Below are positions 18,950 through 29,900 of a stretch of DNA of 64,000 bases, one piece after another. The notes below the pieces were generated by a model, which worked only from the letters and a program-made list of their open reading frames with translations, was not told the origin of the DNA and ran no database searches. Made by a program: the position numbers and the translations under genes. The stretch is from the NCBI RefSeq assembly GCF_003122385.1, contig NZ_CP029255.1, positions 4,340,001 to 4,404,000 on the forward strand, written 5' to 3'. The DNA comes from Flavobacterium crocinum (GTDB lineage Bacteria; Bacteroidota; Bacteroidia; Flavobacteriales; Flavobacteriaceae). Positions within the stretch are counted from its first letter, which is position 1, and every line of letters begins with the position of its first letter.

Positions 18950-21418
18950 TTATTCCTCGGCATAAAAAGTACAACTACCTCCTTTTTCCATTTTGATATC
19001 ATATTCAAAAACTTTTGGACTTTTTATACCAATTAGTTTCGCTTTCGCCGAAATAATTGGATTCTGTATGTCCGGAATTTTGAAAAAGGAATTCGGATTT
19101 TCACCTTTAGCAAATGTCAAACCTTTCCCTTTTAGTTTTGAATGGCTTCTCAAACGAAGATTTCCTCCAAGATTTGATTTTATTGTTACTGAAATAATTT
19201 TTCCTTTATCCCATTTCATTTCTCCAATTTCAAAACCGCCCTGAGCTTTCAATCCTGCAACATTTCCTTTTTCCCATTCATCCGGCAAAGCTGGTAATAA
19301 ATGAACTACACCATCATAACTTTGCAAGAGCATTTCGGATATACCAGCGGTACAGCCAAAATTTCCATCGATTTGAAATGGCGGATGTGCATCAAAAAGG
19401 TTTGGATAAGTACCGCCCGATTCTCCTTTGCTTTCCATTGGTGCCGGACGAAGCTGATCTTTAATCAATTTAAAAGCTTTATTACCGTCCAATAATCGCG
19501 CCCACCAATTTACTTTCCAACCCATTGACCAGCCGGTAGAAACATCTCCTCTGGATATTAAAGTATTTTTTGCCGCTTCAACCAGTTCCGGCGTTCTTAA
19601 CGGAGATAACTGACCAGAAGGAAACAATCCGTACAAATGCGAAATATGTCTGTGTTTATCATTTAGCTTATCCCAATCGTGCAGCCATTCCTGTAATTGC
19701 GAATGTTGTCCTATCTGCATAGGCGGTAATCGCTTTAAAGCTACAGCAACAGAATCAGCAAAATTCCTGTCAGTTTCCAATACTTTACAAGCATTGATTA
19801 TATTATTAAATACATCAAAGACCAATTGATTGTCCATTGTAGTTCCTGCAGAAACCCCAACACCGCCTTGATACGTATTTTCAGGAGAAATGGATGGAGA
19901 TACCACTAGCCATTTTTTCTCCGGTTCTTCCTGCAGTACATCAAGGTAAAACTGCGCTGCTCCTTTCATAACCGGGTAATATTCTTTTAAAAATGCTGTA
20001 TCTCCCGTATAAAGATAATGTTGCCATAAATGCTGTGTTAACCAAGCCCCGCCCATAGGCCACATTCCATAAAATCCGCCATCTACTATGCCTGTTATTC
20101 GCCATAAATCGGTATTATGATGCAGGTTCCAGCCTCTGGCATGATACATTTCTTTTGCACTTTCCTGTCCCGTTACGGCTAAATCTTTTAGCATACTGAA
20201 AAGAGGCTGATGCATCTCGCTTAAATTGGTTGTTTCAGCAGGCCAGTAATTCATCTCGGTATTAATATTTACCGTGTATTTGCTATCCCAAGGCGGACTT
20301 AATTTATGATTCCAAATTCCCTGAAGATTCGCTGGCTGGTTCCCGGGCTGCGAACTGGAAACAAGCAGATATCTTCCAAACTGGAAATAAAGCGCCACCA
20401 GCTGCGGATCATAACTTGCATTGAATTCTTTAATCCTTACATCAGTTGTTTTTTTTGACTGGGGCGAATCTCCAAGATTCAACGAAACTCTATTAAAGTA
20501 TTTCTGATAAGCCGAAACATGATTTTGATAAGCTGTCGCATAGTTTTTCTGAGATGCTTTTTCTAAAACAGCTTCTGATTTCTGAAACGGATTTTCTGAG
20601 AGTTCTTTATAATTTTTAAAGTTAGTAGCCAGTGCAATCCGGATTACAACCTCATCTGCTTTATCAATAAAAAGTTTGTCTGCTTTTACAGTTAAAGTTC
20701 CTCCTTTTAAAATGCAGCCGACTTGACCAACATAGTTTATTCTTCCAATTTTATTATCAGTGCTCCCAGAAGTTCCTGCGAAAATTAATCTGTTTTCTGA
20801 TGTTTTTACAGAGTTTAATACCTGCGGACTTGTAGAAGTTATGGAAAAACTTATACTTTTTTTCTTGTCTGCAGTCAGTTTTACTATAATAACATCATCA
20901 GAAAAAGAAGCTAAAATTTCTCTTTTATAAGAGATGCCATTTACTTTATAACTGACGGAAGTAACCGCATTTTCTATATCCAAATCCCTTTTATAATTAG
21001 AAAACTTTTCATGTTCAGGAAAATCAAACCATACACTTCCAGCGGTTTGATAGGGCATTCCATAATTTAAATCTTTTGGAGCCTGTCTTGGAAAAGTCTC
21101 ATTAGAAAGGTCTTGAGCTTCCTTATATTTTTTATCGAAAATCAGTTTTCGAATAGCCTCAATATTACCAAAGGTATTTTTAGGCACATTATTCCCGGGT
21201 TCACCTGCCCAAATGGTTTCTTCATTTAGCTGTAATTCTTCTTTTTGCGGATTTCCAAAAATCATGGCTCCTAAACGTCCGTTTCCAATAGGAAGCGCTT
21301 CGTTCCAATTGGATGCTGGTTTGTCGTATTTCAGGATTAGTTTCTGAGCATTTAACTGGATTGCAAACAACATGAAGAAAAGGAATCCGGCTACTCTTTT
21401 ATATTTTATTATTTTCAT
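18950..21418 (-). CDS. GH95 alpha-L-fucosidase/alpha-L-galactosidase family enzyme (GH95-1)
   Basis: 822 aa with a signal peptide ending at LNAQ (about 25). The start of the mature protein has the family signature [18 protein letters not shown] and LQLNEETIWAG. The (alpha/alpha)6 barrel carries [49 protein letters not shown] and [13 protein letters not shown], which contain the family's catalytic Asn, Glu and Asp positions. GH95 inverts terminal alpha-1,2-L-fucosyl or alpha-L-galactosyl bonds; in pectin loci either sugar is plausible. It is the last gene of the susC1 operon, 293 nt behind PL1. A paralogue (GH95-2) lies at 30712-33258. Confidence 0.9.
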   Translation of the reverse strand: MKIIKYKRVAGFLFFMLFAIQLNAQKLILKYDKPASNWNEALPIGNGRLGAMIFGNPQKEELQLNEETIWAGEPGNNVPKNTFGNIEAIRKLIFDKKYKEAQDLSNETFPRQAPKDLNYGMPYQTAGSVWFDFPEHEKFSNYKRDLDIENAVTSVSYKVNGISYKREILASFSDDVIIVKLTADKKKSISFSITSTSPQVLNSVKTSENRLIFAGTSGSTDNKIGRINYVGQVGCILKGGTLTVKADKLFIDKADEVVIRIALATNFKNYKELSENPFQKSEAVLEKASQKNYATAYQNHVSAYQKYFNRVSLNLGDSPQSKKTTDVRIKEFNASYDPQLVALYFQFGRYLLVSSSQPGNQPANLQGIWNHKLSPPWDSKYTVNINTEMNYWPAETTNLSEMHQPLFSMLKDLAVTGQESAKEMYHARGWNLHHNTDLWRITGIVDGGFYGMWPMGGAWLTQHLWQHYLYTGDTAFLKEYYPVMKGAAQFYLDVLQEEPEKKWLVVSPSISPENTYQGGVGVSAGTTMDNQLVFDVFNNIINACKVLETDRNFADSVAVALKRLPPMQIGQHSQLQEWLHDWDKLNDKHRHISHLYGLFPSGQLSPLRTPELVEAAKNTLISRGDVSTGWSMGWKVNWWARLLDGNKAFKLIKDQLRPAPMESKGESGGTYPNLFDAHPPFQIDGNFGCTAGISEMLLQSYDGVVHLLPALPDEWEKGNVAGLKAQGGFEIGEMKWDKGKIISVTIKSNLGGNLRLRSHSKLKGKGLTFAKGENPNSFFKIPDIQNPIISAKAKLIGIKSPKVFEYDIKMEKGGSCTFYAEE

Positions 21419-21564
21419 TTTTTACTAAAGATAAAAACACGTTTCCAATAGTCGGCTTACCTGCAAAAAAAACTGTTCTCTGCAGGCGGAGCTGGCTAAA
21501 AAACAAAAACGAATTGAATAATTCTATATGACTGTCCGTTCAGCAGACTAAATTTATTTTAAAG

Positions 21565-21659
21565 CCACAGATTAAAAAGATTTTAAGGATTTTATATAAA
21601 ACTATTCCAGCGTTTTTGGACTGTTTACTTTAATCTGTGTTAATTCACTTAATCTGTGG
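21565..21659. repeat. Palindromic repeat, CCACAGATTAA type
   Basis: Perfect 11-bp inverted ends CCACAGATTAA (21565-21575) and TTAATCTGTGG (21649-21659), with an extra internal TTTAATCTGTGTTAATTC block. It fills much of the 293-nt gap between PL1 and GH95-1. No ORF. Confidence 0.75.
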
Positions 21660-21711
21660 AAAAAAATTGGTTAAGTATGATTTACAGTTAGTCATATAAT
21701 TTAAAAAAGGA

Positions 21712-23199
21712 TTATAATTTTAACTGCTCTTCGGTCTGTTGAGCTGCTATGCTATTTATATAGACTTCAATATTATCGTATGCCGTGCTGAGATTATGTT
21801 CTTTAGCATCATTTTTTACAGGGTTAAGGCCATTACTTTTTTCCCATTCATCTGGCATTCCGTCATTATCAGTATCTTTTAAAACAATACCGGAAGATAA
21901 ATTCGGCCAGCCACCTACAGCATTCTGACTGTCTATGATGCCATTTTTACTGCCATTTCCTCCATCCTTAATCGTTACTTTACCGCTTTTCACATCATTG
22001 ATGATACGAATATCAATTGCATCGCGAACCAAAGAGGCTCCGGCATATTTTAGTACTAAATCATACGCTTTTTGAGCTGTATGAGTCGTAACAGGCAAAG
22101 CGTTATGAGGTTTATTTTGTTTAATTGCATTTTTATCTGCATCCGAAACTACTCCATAACCAGGGGAAAATTGATTGAAAACACCATAGGTCCAATTATC
22201 CTTTGTAGTTTGTGGAGATCCTTCGATTACATTTCCATCGATGTAATATTTTCCCCAAATATTATATACAGGATTGGGAGAAATATTCGCTTTTGTATTT
22301 TTATCGATCGAAACAATGCGATCCTTTTTTACAGTAGCTGGTCCTGGTTTATAATAACAATTTACGATATTGACATTCATGGCTTCTCCTCCGTAACAAC
22401 TATTGCCTCCCCAATTGTAAATTACATTATTACGTAAATCGACTAAATCGGTAAGTGCAAATTCATGATTGGCATATTCGCCCAAACGAGGATTACGACT
22501 GTCATTACTAGCCACTAGATTATGATGGAAAGTGGCATTTTTACCGCCCCAGATCCCTCCGTATCCATGAGATCCTTTAGCATGAAAAGAGTTTTTTAAA
22601 GCTTCTGAAATGATGCACCATTGCAACGTAAAATTTTCATTCTGATAAAAAGAAACACATTCATCTGTTGACCAGCTTACGGAACAATGATCTATGATGA
22701 CATTCTTTTGAAAACGTCCTCCAAGAGCATCCGCTTCAATTTTGTTTACATCTCCCATTCGGAAACGAAGGTAACGCAGTATGACATTATCAGCGCTGAC
22801 ACTTACATCGTAGTGCGCCACACAAATACCATCCCCAGGTGCCGTCTGACCTGCAATGGTTATATCACTGTTTTTAATATGCAGCGCTGACTTTAAATAA
22901 ATTGTCCCACTGATATCAAAAACTACAATTCTTGGTCCTTTTTGGTTGATGGCATATCGCAAAGTACCCGGTTTATCTGTATCTTCTAAAGAAGTCACTT
23001 TGATTACTTTTCCGCCTCTTCCACCAGTTGTCTTAGAACCTCCGCCCTCTGCACCCGGAAAAGCAAAAGCTTCCTCTGTTATTGGTTCTTTATTTATGAA
23101 TTTATCTTTATTGTCAAGCCATTTATCAGCAGGTACAAAAGATAATATACTGTAAGTATAAAATATTCCTAATACAGTGCCGGTTAGTTTTTTATGCAT
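21712..23199 (-). CDS. Pectate lyase, polysaccharide lyase family 1 (PL1_2-like)
   Basis: 495 aa. A hydrophobic N-terminus (residues 7-23) acts as signal peptide. The mature part begins AFPGAEGGGSKTTGGRGG, typical of Bacteroidota PL1. The right-handed beta-helix has VVFDISGTIYL, ITIAGQTAPGDGI, VIIDHCSVSWSTDECVS (168-183), and HHNLVASNDSRNPRLG, whose Arg238 is the likely catalytic base region. The C-terminus holds a calcium-binding type-3 repeat DTDNDGMPDEWE (about 440-455). The enzyme splits homogalacturonan by beta-elimination, giving the unsaturated ends removed by GH105. It lies 83 nt behind the surface lipoprotein gene, across an attenuator-like hairpin. Confidence 0.92.
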   Translation of the reverse strand: MHKKLTGTVLGIFYTYSILSFVPADKWLDNKDKFINKEPITEEAFAFPGAEGGGSKTTGGRGGKVIKVTSLEDTDKPGTLRYAINQKGPRIVVFDISGTIYLKSALHIKNSDITIAGQTAPGDGICVAHYDVSVSADNVILRYLRFRMGDVNKIEADALGGRFQKNVIIDHCSVSWSTDECVSFYQNENFTLQWCIISEALKNSFHAKGSHGYGGIWGGKNATFHHNLVASNDSRNPRLGEYANHEFALTDLVDLRNNVIYNWGGNSCYGGEAMNVNIVNCYYKPGPATVKKDRIVSIDKNTKANISPNPVYNIWGKYYIDGNVIEGSPQTTKDNWTYGVFNQFSPGYGVVSDADKNAIKQNKPHNALPVTTHTAQKAYDLVLKYAGASLVRDAIDIRIINDVKSGKVTIKDGGNGSKNGIIDSQNAVGGWPNLSSGIVLKDTDNDGMPDEWEKSNGLNPVKNDAKEHNLSTAYDNIEVYINSIAAQQTEEQLKL

Positions 23200-23228
23200 A
23201 ATAAAAATATAGTGTTAGTATAGCAAAA

Positions 23229-23263
23229 ACAAAGGGAATATGAATTATCAAAATTCCCTTTGT
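23229..23263 (-). terminator. Attenuator-like terminator between the susC1-susD1-lipoprotein genes and PL1
   Basis: An 11-bp perfect stem, ACAAAGGGAAT / ATTCCCTTTGT, with a 13-nt loop is followed on the minus strand by TTTTTG. It lies 20 nt after the lipoprotein stop and would reduce read-through into the enzyme genes. Confidence 0.75.
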
Positions 23264-23282
23264 AACTAATATTATTAGTAAA

Positions 23283-24872
23283 TTAAAACCATCTCTTATC
23301 TCCTGCTACGCCTGTACCGGCGAAACCTGTACCTTCTTTTATGTGGAAATCACCAAGAGCAGGATTTACAAATAAACCGTAGACATCTAACGGAACTGCT
23401 GTTATACCTGTAAGAGGTCTGGCATCGACAATTAAATCTTTTGTCATATAACTTCCTGTGTATGAAATTGGAATACTTGCATATGTTCCGTTGGTACTAT
23501 TAATTTTAGCACCCCCGTTTGGACCTCCAATAATCATATTCTGAATCGTCAACTGTACTGGTTTTGCATTATCAAAAAGCCATAAATGTCCCATTGCAGT
23601 TGTAATATTAACGCAGGTAATATTCGAAAAATTGATTTTTGTTGCCACACGAACATCCGCAAAACGAGTACTGATTTCTGTTAGAGTACAATTTTGAGCT
23701 GTAATCGAATTGATAACCTGTCCTGCTGCTACGTTAAATACACCGTAACCTCCTGTTCTAGAAATCTTGCTATTTACGACATTCACATCATTTACTACAG
23801 AAGTACCGCTTAAACGTACTATAGAGTTGATATTATCTATTTCGCAACCATCAATATTAATGTTGTGTACATTTTTGGTTCCTAAATCAATAAAAAATGC
23901 TGCTGCAGAAGTGGTGTTCAGATATTGAATAATTAAATCATTAATCTGTGTTTGTACTCTAAAACGTGCATTCAATAATTTTGGCAGGACACCGTTAGAA
24001 TCGGCAACACCCACAAAAGCAATATCATTAACTCCTGTCGGAATAGTGATATCTCCACCAATGTTATAAGTTGTATTTTTATCGAAAACAATGGTAAAAT
24101 TTTTAGAACCCGAAGCTACCAAACCGCTAATAGCCGCTCCAATTGTAGTTGCATTATCAGCAGGCAGTACATTGTAAATCGTACTTTCAAATATACCTGT
24201 AGTTCTCACGTTCAATGAACCTCTTACATTTGACTCGTTAAGAATCTTTACAACGTAATTCGTTCCAATAGCCAAATTATCAATGACTAAAGAACCAGTT
24301 GTTTTCTGCTGATCTGTTAAAGATATTTCTCTAATACTTACTCCTGCCTGATCGTATAAAATTACTTTAGTAACCCTTGGAGAAATAGTCCAGTTAACAG
24401 TTAAATTATTTGCCGCTGGAGTATAACCTTTAAATAATTGCTCCGCTGGAGTTCTAAAAAAAATCTGGCTTAATTTAGATTCAAGCCCTGTTGTTTCATT
24501 AACACTTTTCATACGAACCGAATAACCTGAATCTCCATCTAGTTCACTAAATAACTCACGGTATTCTACTTTAGTCTGATTGGTAGAAGTGGCAAAAGGA
24601 ATCAAACTAGCACTTGATAATTCCACCGTTTTTACAATTTGATTGAATAGCAAACTATCTTTACTAAATTCAAATATATATTTAGTAGCGTCTATAGATT
24701 TTGTGAATTTTAATTCTACTTGAGTAGATGCTACTTTAGAGACTTCAAAAATTAAAGATTTAAAAAGACGTTCATGTCCCTCCTCTACATCCCAATCGTT
24801 ATAATCTTTTTCGCAGCTTACGAATACTAAAGCAAGCAAAGAAAATAATCCTAATATTATATTTTTTTTCAT
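23283..24872 (-). CDS. Surface glycan-binding lipoprotein, SusE/F position (FN3-like, DUF4957/DUF5123-like)
   Basis: 529 aa from the ATG at 24872. A longer in-frame start at 24908 overlaps susD1 and lacks a proper signal, so it was not used. The lipobox LVFVSC places the lipidated Cys at 20, followed by EKD, an acidic stretch compatible with surface export. Two fibronectin-like segments (about 30-145 and 146-220) precede a beta-helix part (YNIGGDITIPTGVNDIAFVGV, NINIDGCEIDNINSIVRLSG, NVVNSKISRTGGYGVF) and a C-terminal GLFVNPALGDFHIKEGTGF, as in DUF4957/DUF5123 proteins next to pectin SusCD pairs. No catalytic residues were recognised. Probable role: binding pectin fragments at the cell surface for SusC1/D1. 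Confidence 0.8.
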   Translation of the reverse strand: MKKNIILGLFSLLALVFVSCEKDYNDWDVEEGHERLFKSLIFEVSKVASTQVELKFTKSIDATKYIFEFSKDSLLFNQIVKTVELSSASLIPFATSTNQTKVEYRELFSELDGDSGYSVRMKSVNETTGLESKLSQIFFRTPAEQLFKGYTPAANNLTVNWTISPRVTKVILYDQAGVSIREISLTDQQKTTGSLVIDNLAIGTNYVVKILNESNVRGSLNVRTTGIFESTIYNVLPADNATTIGAAISGLVASGSKNFTIVFDKNTTYNIGGDITIPTGVNDIAFVGVADSNGVLPKLLNARFRVQTQINDLIIQYLNTTSAAAFFIDLGTKNVHNINIDGCEIDNINSIVRLSGTSVVNDVNVVNSKISRTGGYGVFNVAAGQVINSITAQNCTLTEISTRFADVRVATKINFSNITCVNITTAMGHLWLFDNAKPVQLTIQNMIIGGPNGGAKINSTNGTYASIPISYTGSYMTKDLIVDARPLTGITAVPLDVYGLFVNPALGDFHIKEGTGFAGTGVAGDKRWF

Positions 24873-24897
24873 TTGTTCCAATTTTACAGGTTGAGGT

Positions 24898-26919
24898 TTA
24901 GTATCCAAAAGAGTTCGTTAAATTACCTTTAGACTCAAATAAATCTTCATAATAAATACAGAAATAATGTCTGTAATTACAGCTTTTATTTCCCATAGTG
25001 TATTGCACCAAATTGGATTGAATCTCTCCTCCATTAGTCATAGAACTTAAGAAGCTAGAATAATCATACGATTTATTAATACCGGTAGCCGCCAATAAAA
25101 CACGGGTTGGCCAGTCAATATAATTTTTATTGGTTCCGCTGGTTGGTTTCTGCGCATTTTTCGTAAACCAGGAAGCTGATAAATATTCCGGTCCAGGGCT
25201 GGCTCCTAAATTTCTATAATAATTAATCGAACTCTTATCAATATATTCTGCATTCTTGAACTTGTAATAAATTGTCTGTGGAAAGTCAGATGCCTGATAC
25301 GTTTTGTCAAAAATGGTAACTGCTTGTTTATTGTCCAGCATTAAACACAATGTTTTTTTCATGGTTTCAATTTTATCGTATAATAGTCCCCATCTTACCA
25401 AATCATGTTTACGGATAGCTTCACAACCGAATTCCCATGCACGCTCATTCACAATGGCATTAAAGAAATCAGCATCATATTGTTTTACTTTCGATGAATT
25501 TGCTCCAAAAGCACGCATTCTAACAGTTTCCAAAGCCTGACGCGGTGTCATTCTTGCCACTGAATTAAAATTATCGGGGCTTGACAGCTGGCTTTCTGCT
25601 TCGGCAAACATCAAATAAATATCAGAATAACGCATTATAATCCAATTTACCCCAGTGGCAATACGGGAATTCGCTGTTTTATGCAAAGTCAAATATGAAG
25701 GGTTCATCCAGTCAAGACGCCATTTTGCAAAACTAACACTAAGAGCATCTGTTTTCATTGTCTCTTTGTTTTCGCTTCCGTAGCTGGTCCAGGACAAAGT
25801 AGTATCCCTGCGTAAATCATCTGGGTCAAAAGAATAAAAATAATAGGCCTGTGAACTCACATAACTTCCTCCAAAACCTCTTGAACCGTATTTGGTATTA
25901 GAAGCTACTTCATAGCCCATTAACGACCCAATATCTCCATTATTCCCTAGACCAAAAGCCACCTCGAATAAGTTTTCATTTGAAGCATTCTGCCCTAGAT
26001 TGCAAACTGTTTTCCAGATATTTTCATAATTAGGATCTAAAGAATGCTGATGTTCTGAACTTCCTAAGATTTCTGCAGTTTGCTGTGCCGCAATCTGATA
26101 ATAATCACGCCAGTTTTTAACACGTCCCACATAATATCCATTTTCAGCCTGCATGGTTGGATGATGTTCTACATTTTCATCGGAGAAAAGATTACCATCA
26201 TGCAGTGACCATCCTCCTGCAAATAATGCTACTCTCGCTAACAATCCTTTGGCGAAAGCCTTAGAAATACGTTCTGCTGTAGTATATTCCGGTGCCATTT
26301 TAAGGTATGGCAGGTATCCTACAGCTTCTGTTAAATCTTTTACCAGTTCTGCGTAAACGACATCTCTGTCTGTTTTGCCAATATAAACATTAGAAAGATC
26401 CGATTTTGATGGTTCACCTTTATAAGGGATATCACCCCAAAATCTAACCAATTCAAAATAAGCAAGAGCTTTAAGGGTTAAGGCTTCACCTAAAAGCGGT
26501 TTCATTTCGTTTGCTTTGGATTCGTAAATAGGAGAATTGCGAATACCATCTACAGCAGTGGAAGCCAATTCAGCGAACTGAAACAAACTCTCCCATTTGG
26601 TCGTAGTGTTATAAGGATCATCATAAAAGTTGCCCGCTCCGGAATCAGAACTTGTTGAGTTATATCCTGTTGTGGTAAATCCGGAATTGGTTTCAATATC
26701 GCTCACTCCCTGCCAGTTTACAGACAATTTTTGTCCATAAATGTAAGTATCCGTCATTTTTCCATACACTCCCATCACGGCAGCTTTAGCCATTGAAGTA
26801 GTATTGAAAACCGTTTGTGAACTTAATTTTGAAGGCGAAGTGGTTTCTAAAAAGTCCTCATTGCAGGAAACGGTTCCTAAGGCAAGAAGAACAAATGCAG
26901 TATAAATATATTTTTTCAT
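24898..26919 (-). CDS. SusD/RagB-family nutrient-binding outer-membrane lipoprotein (SusD1)
   Basis: 673 aa from ATG 26919. An upstream in-frame ATG at 26931 adds only MSII, next to the susC1 stop; 26919 begins a normal lipoprotein signal, MKKYIYTAFVLLALGTVSC (Cys19), followed by NEDFLE. Tetratricopeptide-like helices follow (ALTLKALAYFELVRFWGDIPYKG is the classic SusD segment), and the C-terminal part has ERAWEFGCEAIRKHDLVRWG, typical of RagB/SusD. SusD forms a lid on the SusC channel and holds the glycan. The 12-nt gap to susC1 shows co-translation. At 673 residues it is larger than typical starch-type SusD proteins, as is common for complex-glycan systems. Confidence 0.95.
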   Translation of the reverse strand: MKKYIYTAFVLLALGTVSCNEDFLETTSPSKLSSQTVFNTTSMAKAAVMGVYGKMTDTYIYGQKLSVNWQGVSDIETNSGFTTTGYNSTSSDSGAGNFYDDPYNTTTKWESLFQFAELASTAVDGIRNSPIYESKANEMKPLLGEALTLKALAYFELVRFWGDIPYKGEPSKSDLSNVYIGKTDRDVVYAELVKDLTEAVGYLPYLKMAPEYTTAERISKAFAKGLLARVALFAGGWSLHDGNLFSDENVEHHPTMQAENGYYVGRVKNWRDYYQIAAQQTAEILGSSEHQHSLDPNYENIWKTVCNLGQNASNENLFEVAFGLGNNGDIGSLMGYEVASNTKYGSRGFGGSYVSSQAYYFYSFDPDDLRRDTTLSWTSYGSENKETMKTDALSVSFAKWRLDWMNPSYLTLHKTANSRIATGVNWIIMRYSDIYLMFAEAESQLSSPDNFNSVARMTPRQALETVRMRAFGANSSKVKQYDADFFNAIVNERAWEFGCEAIRKHDLVRWGLLYDKIETMKKTLCLMLDNKQAVTIFDKTYQASDFPQTIYYKFKNAEYIDKSSINYYRNLGASPGPEYLSASWFTKNAQKPTSGTNKNYIDWPTRVLLAATGINKSYDYSSFLSSMTNGGEIQSNLVQYTMGNKSCNYRHYFCIYYEDLFESKGNLTNSFGY

Positions 26920-26931
26920 GATAATAGACAA

Positions 26932-29900
26932 TTAAAAAGTTATGTTGGCACCAAATAATAGGGTTCTGGCTTTTGGATAAGCCGACCAGTCAAGTCCAGG
27001 TGTTAAAGGAGAACTATTTGTACTTACCTCCGGATCTTGTCCTGAGTAACGAGTCCAAACTTTTAGGTTATTACCCGACACATAACATCTTACTTTTTGA
27101 ATAAATTTTCCTTTGGCAATAGTTTCAGGAAGTGTATAACCAATAGTAAGATTTCCTAAACGCAGAAATGAACCGTCCTCAATAGCCCAATCTGTAATAA
27201 TAGTAGAATTAGACAATGGATGCCAGATACTTGCACCTTGGTTTATTTCCTGCAATAATTGCGGATTGGCATCATTACCAAACATGATATTATTTCCTGT
27301 AACTGGATCAATGGTTGTAAAACGATTATCCAGACTCATCAATGCATTAGCGTTATTGTAACGTTTAGAACCGCTGAAAGTTGAGTTATCTATTTTATTG
27401 GCATTATAAATATCATTTCCATAAGACCAGTTGAAAAGTGCTGAAAAATCTAAACCTTTAAAAGCACCGCTAAGAGCAAAACCTCCCGTATGTTTAGGCT
27501 GTGCACGTCCAATAACTTTTCGGTCTTCATCAGGATTAATTACGTTGCCTGTACCGCTTAGTTTTTTTAGTTTCATATGTCCTGGCCCAAAATAATTACC
27601 AGAAGTCGTAATTACTTTTGAGGCATCGGCAACACCTTCTTTTAGAATCCATTTTTTCTGTACAGTATCGAAATTAAAATCATCGAATGTATACATTCCA
27701 TCAGATACATAACCATACATCAAACCAACTGGCTGTCCTACACGAACTCTATAATCGTCACGTCCAACATTCGGCGCCCAGTTCGATGCTGCAATCATTT
27801 CATTAGAACCATCTAAACTTTTTACAACATTTTTATTAAAGGCAATATTAAAGTTAGCTGATAATCTAAATTGAGAGGTTTCAACAATGTTTCCGTTTAC
27901 TGTAAATTCGAGTCCTTTGTTAGAAGTGCTTCCAATATTTTGGTATTGTGAAACATATCCTGAATTGGAAGGTAATGCCACAGCTAATATCAAGTCATTG
28001 GTATCAATTTTATAAGCATCAATGTTTATGGTCAGTCTTTGATTAAAGAATCCAAGATCTAATCCTAAGTTGGTAGAAACTGTAGTTTCCCAAGTAAGAT
28101 TTTCGTTCTTTAAAGTATTAGAAGGTTTTAAAGAACTCTGCCCCACTTCACTTACGTAAATAAGGCGATTCGCTGCTGTTTCAAAACTATAATCCTGACG
28201 CCAGTAAGAACCTACACGCGCATTACCAACTTCTCCGTAGCTTAAACGAAATTTAGCATCGGATAACCAGCTTTTGGTCTTTTCCATAAATTTCTCATCA
28301 GACATACGCCAAGCAAATGCTGCTCCCGGGAAGTATCCCCAGCGGTTGTCCGGAGCAAAAACGTTTTTACCATCAAAACGGGAAGTAAAACTGAAAATGT
28401 ATTTATCACGAAGCGTATAATTAATACGTCCAAAATAAGACGAAGTTCTCGTTGGTTCTCCAATTGTAGTGTAAGTTGGCAAAGGTGTACCATAATTCCA
28501 CATTGCCAAAACATCGTGAGCACCAAAATCAGCAGGAAAGAATTTAGACTGAACCAAAGTTTCATCTACTTGAGAACTTCTTGCTTCTTGTCCTAACAAA
28601 ACGTTGAATTTATGCACTGCTTTATTAAATGATCTATCATAACTTAAAGTATTTTGAATAGACCAATCTGCTCCTTTCACATCCTGACGTTTTGCTACCG
28701 GCTGACCTCCGTTGGCACTTGCCTCTCCTGTATTTCGAAGCCAGATATTATCTGTATAATTTCTATTTACCGCATAACTACCTTGTGTAACTATAGAAAG
28801 TCCTTTTATGGGTTTCCAAGTCAAACCTCCATTCATCGTCAGGTTAAGATTATTCTGCTCTTTGTATTCGTTGGTAATATTGTAAATAGGATCATTTAAA
28901 CTACTTAAAGCTTCTGCTGAACTTATATTGTCTGAACCGCCCAAAGCTAATGCAGGATCCAGATAAGTCAAACTTCTTACGGGAGCATATTTAATACCGT
29001 CTTTGAGTTTTCCTCCATTAGAAACACTAGGTCCTGTAATTATGGTATTGGAGAAACGAGAGTTGAAATCAAAACGGAATTTAGAACTCAATTCTTTATT
29101 CAGTTTAAAACTCACATAATCCCTTTTGTATGCTGAATTTATCATGATAAAGTCTTCCTGATCATGTGTGTAATTTACTTTGTACTGCAGTTTTGCATCT
29201 CCACCGGTTAATCCCATATCAGTATGAGTCTGCACGCCTGTATTTCCGTAAAGTTGTTCCTGCCAGTCAAAACCTTTTTTAGATTTGTAAATGTCCCTGT
29301 CTTCCCATAAACCATAGGCAGAATAAAAACTAGTACCTGCTACATTGGATCCCGGGTCAAGTTCTTTCTGAAAGTATACATACTCGTAAGGAGATAAAAC
29401 ATTGGTAAGATTATAAGTCTTTTTTAAACCCGTATAGGCATTTACCGTAATTTCGGTCTTTCCTTTTTTTCCTGATTTCGTTGTAATCAATACTACTCCA
29501 TTTGCTCCCTGAGAACCGTAAATTGCTGTTGAAGAAGCATCTTTTAATACGTCAATAGTTTCAATATCTCCAGGTGGAATATCGTTAATGGTATTAACCT
29601 GAAAACCGTCTACAATATAAAGCGGTGAATTATCCTGCGTAATAGAACTTCCTCCACGCACTCTTACGTTAATCTGTGCATCTGGAGAACCTTCTGTAAT
29701 CGTTACATTTACCCCCGCCAAACGTCCAGCGATAGCCTGTAAAGCCGAAGTTGCAGGAATATCTTTTAAATCCTTCATGCTTACAGAAGCTACAGAACCT
29801 GTTAAATCTTTACGTTTAGCCGTTCCGTATCCAATTACAACTACTTCATCAAGGTTGGTTGAGGAATCTTTCATTGTAACATTTATACTGTTTCTTCCTC

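Noticed and set aside
24873..24908. Longer N-terminus for the surface lipoprotein, overlapping susD1
   Set aside because: The extension precedes the signal and lipobox; ATG 24872 gives a standard lipoprotein signal.
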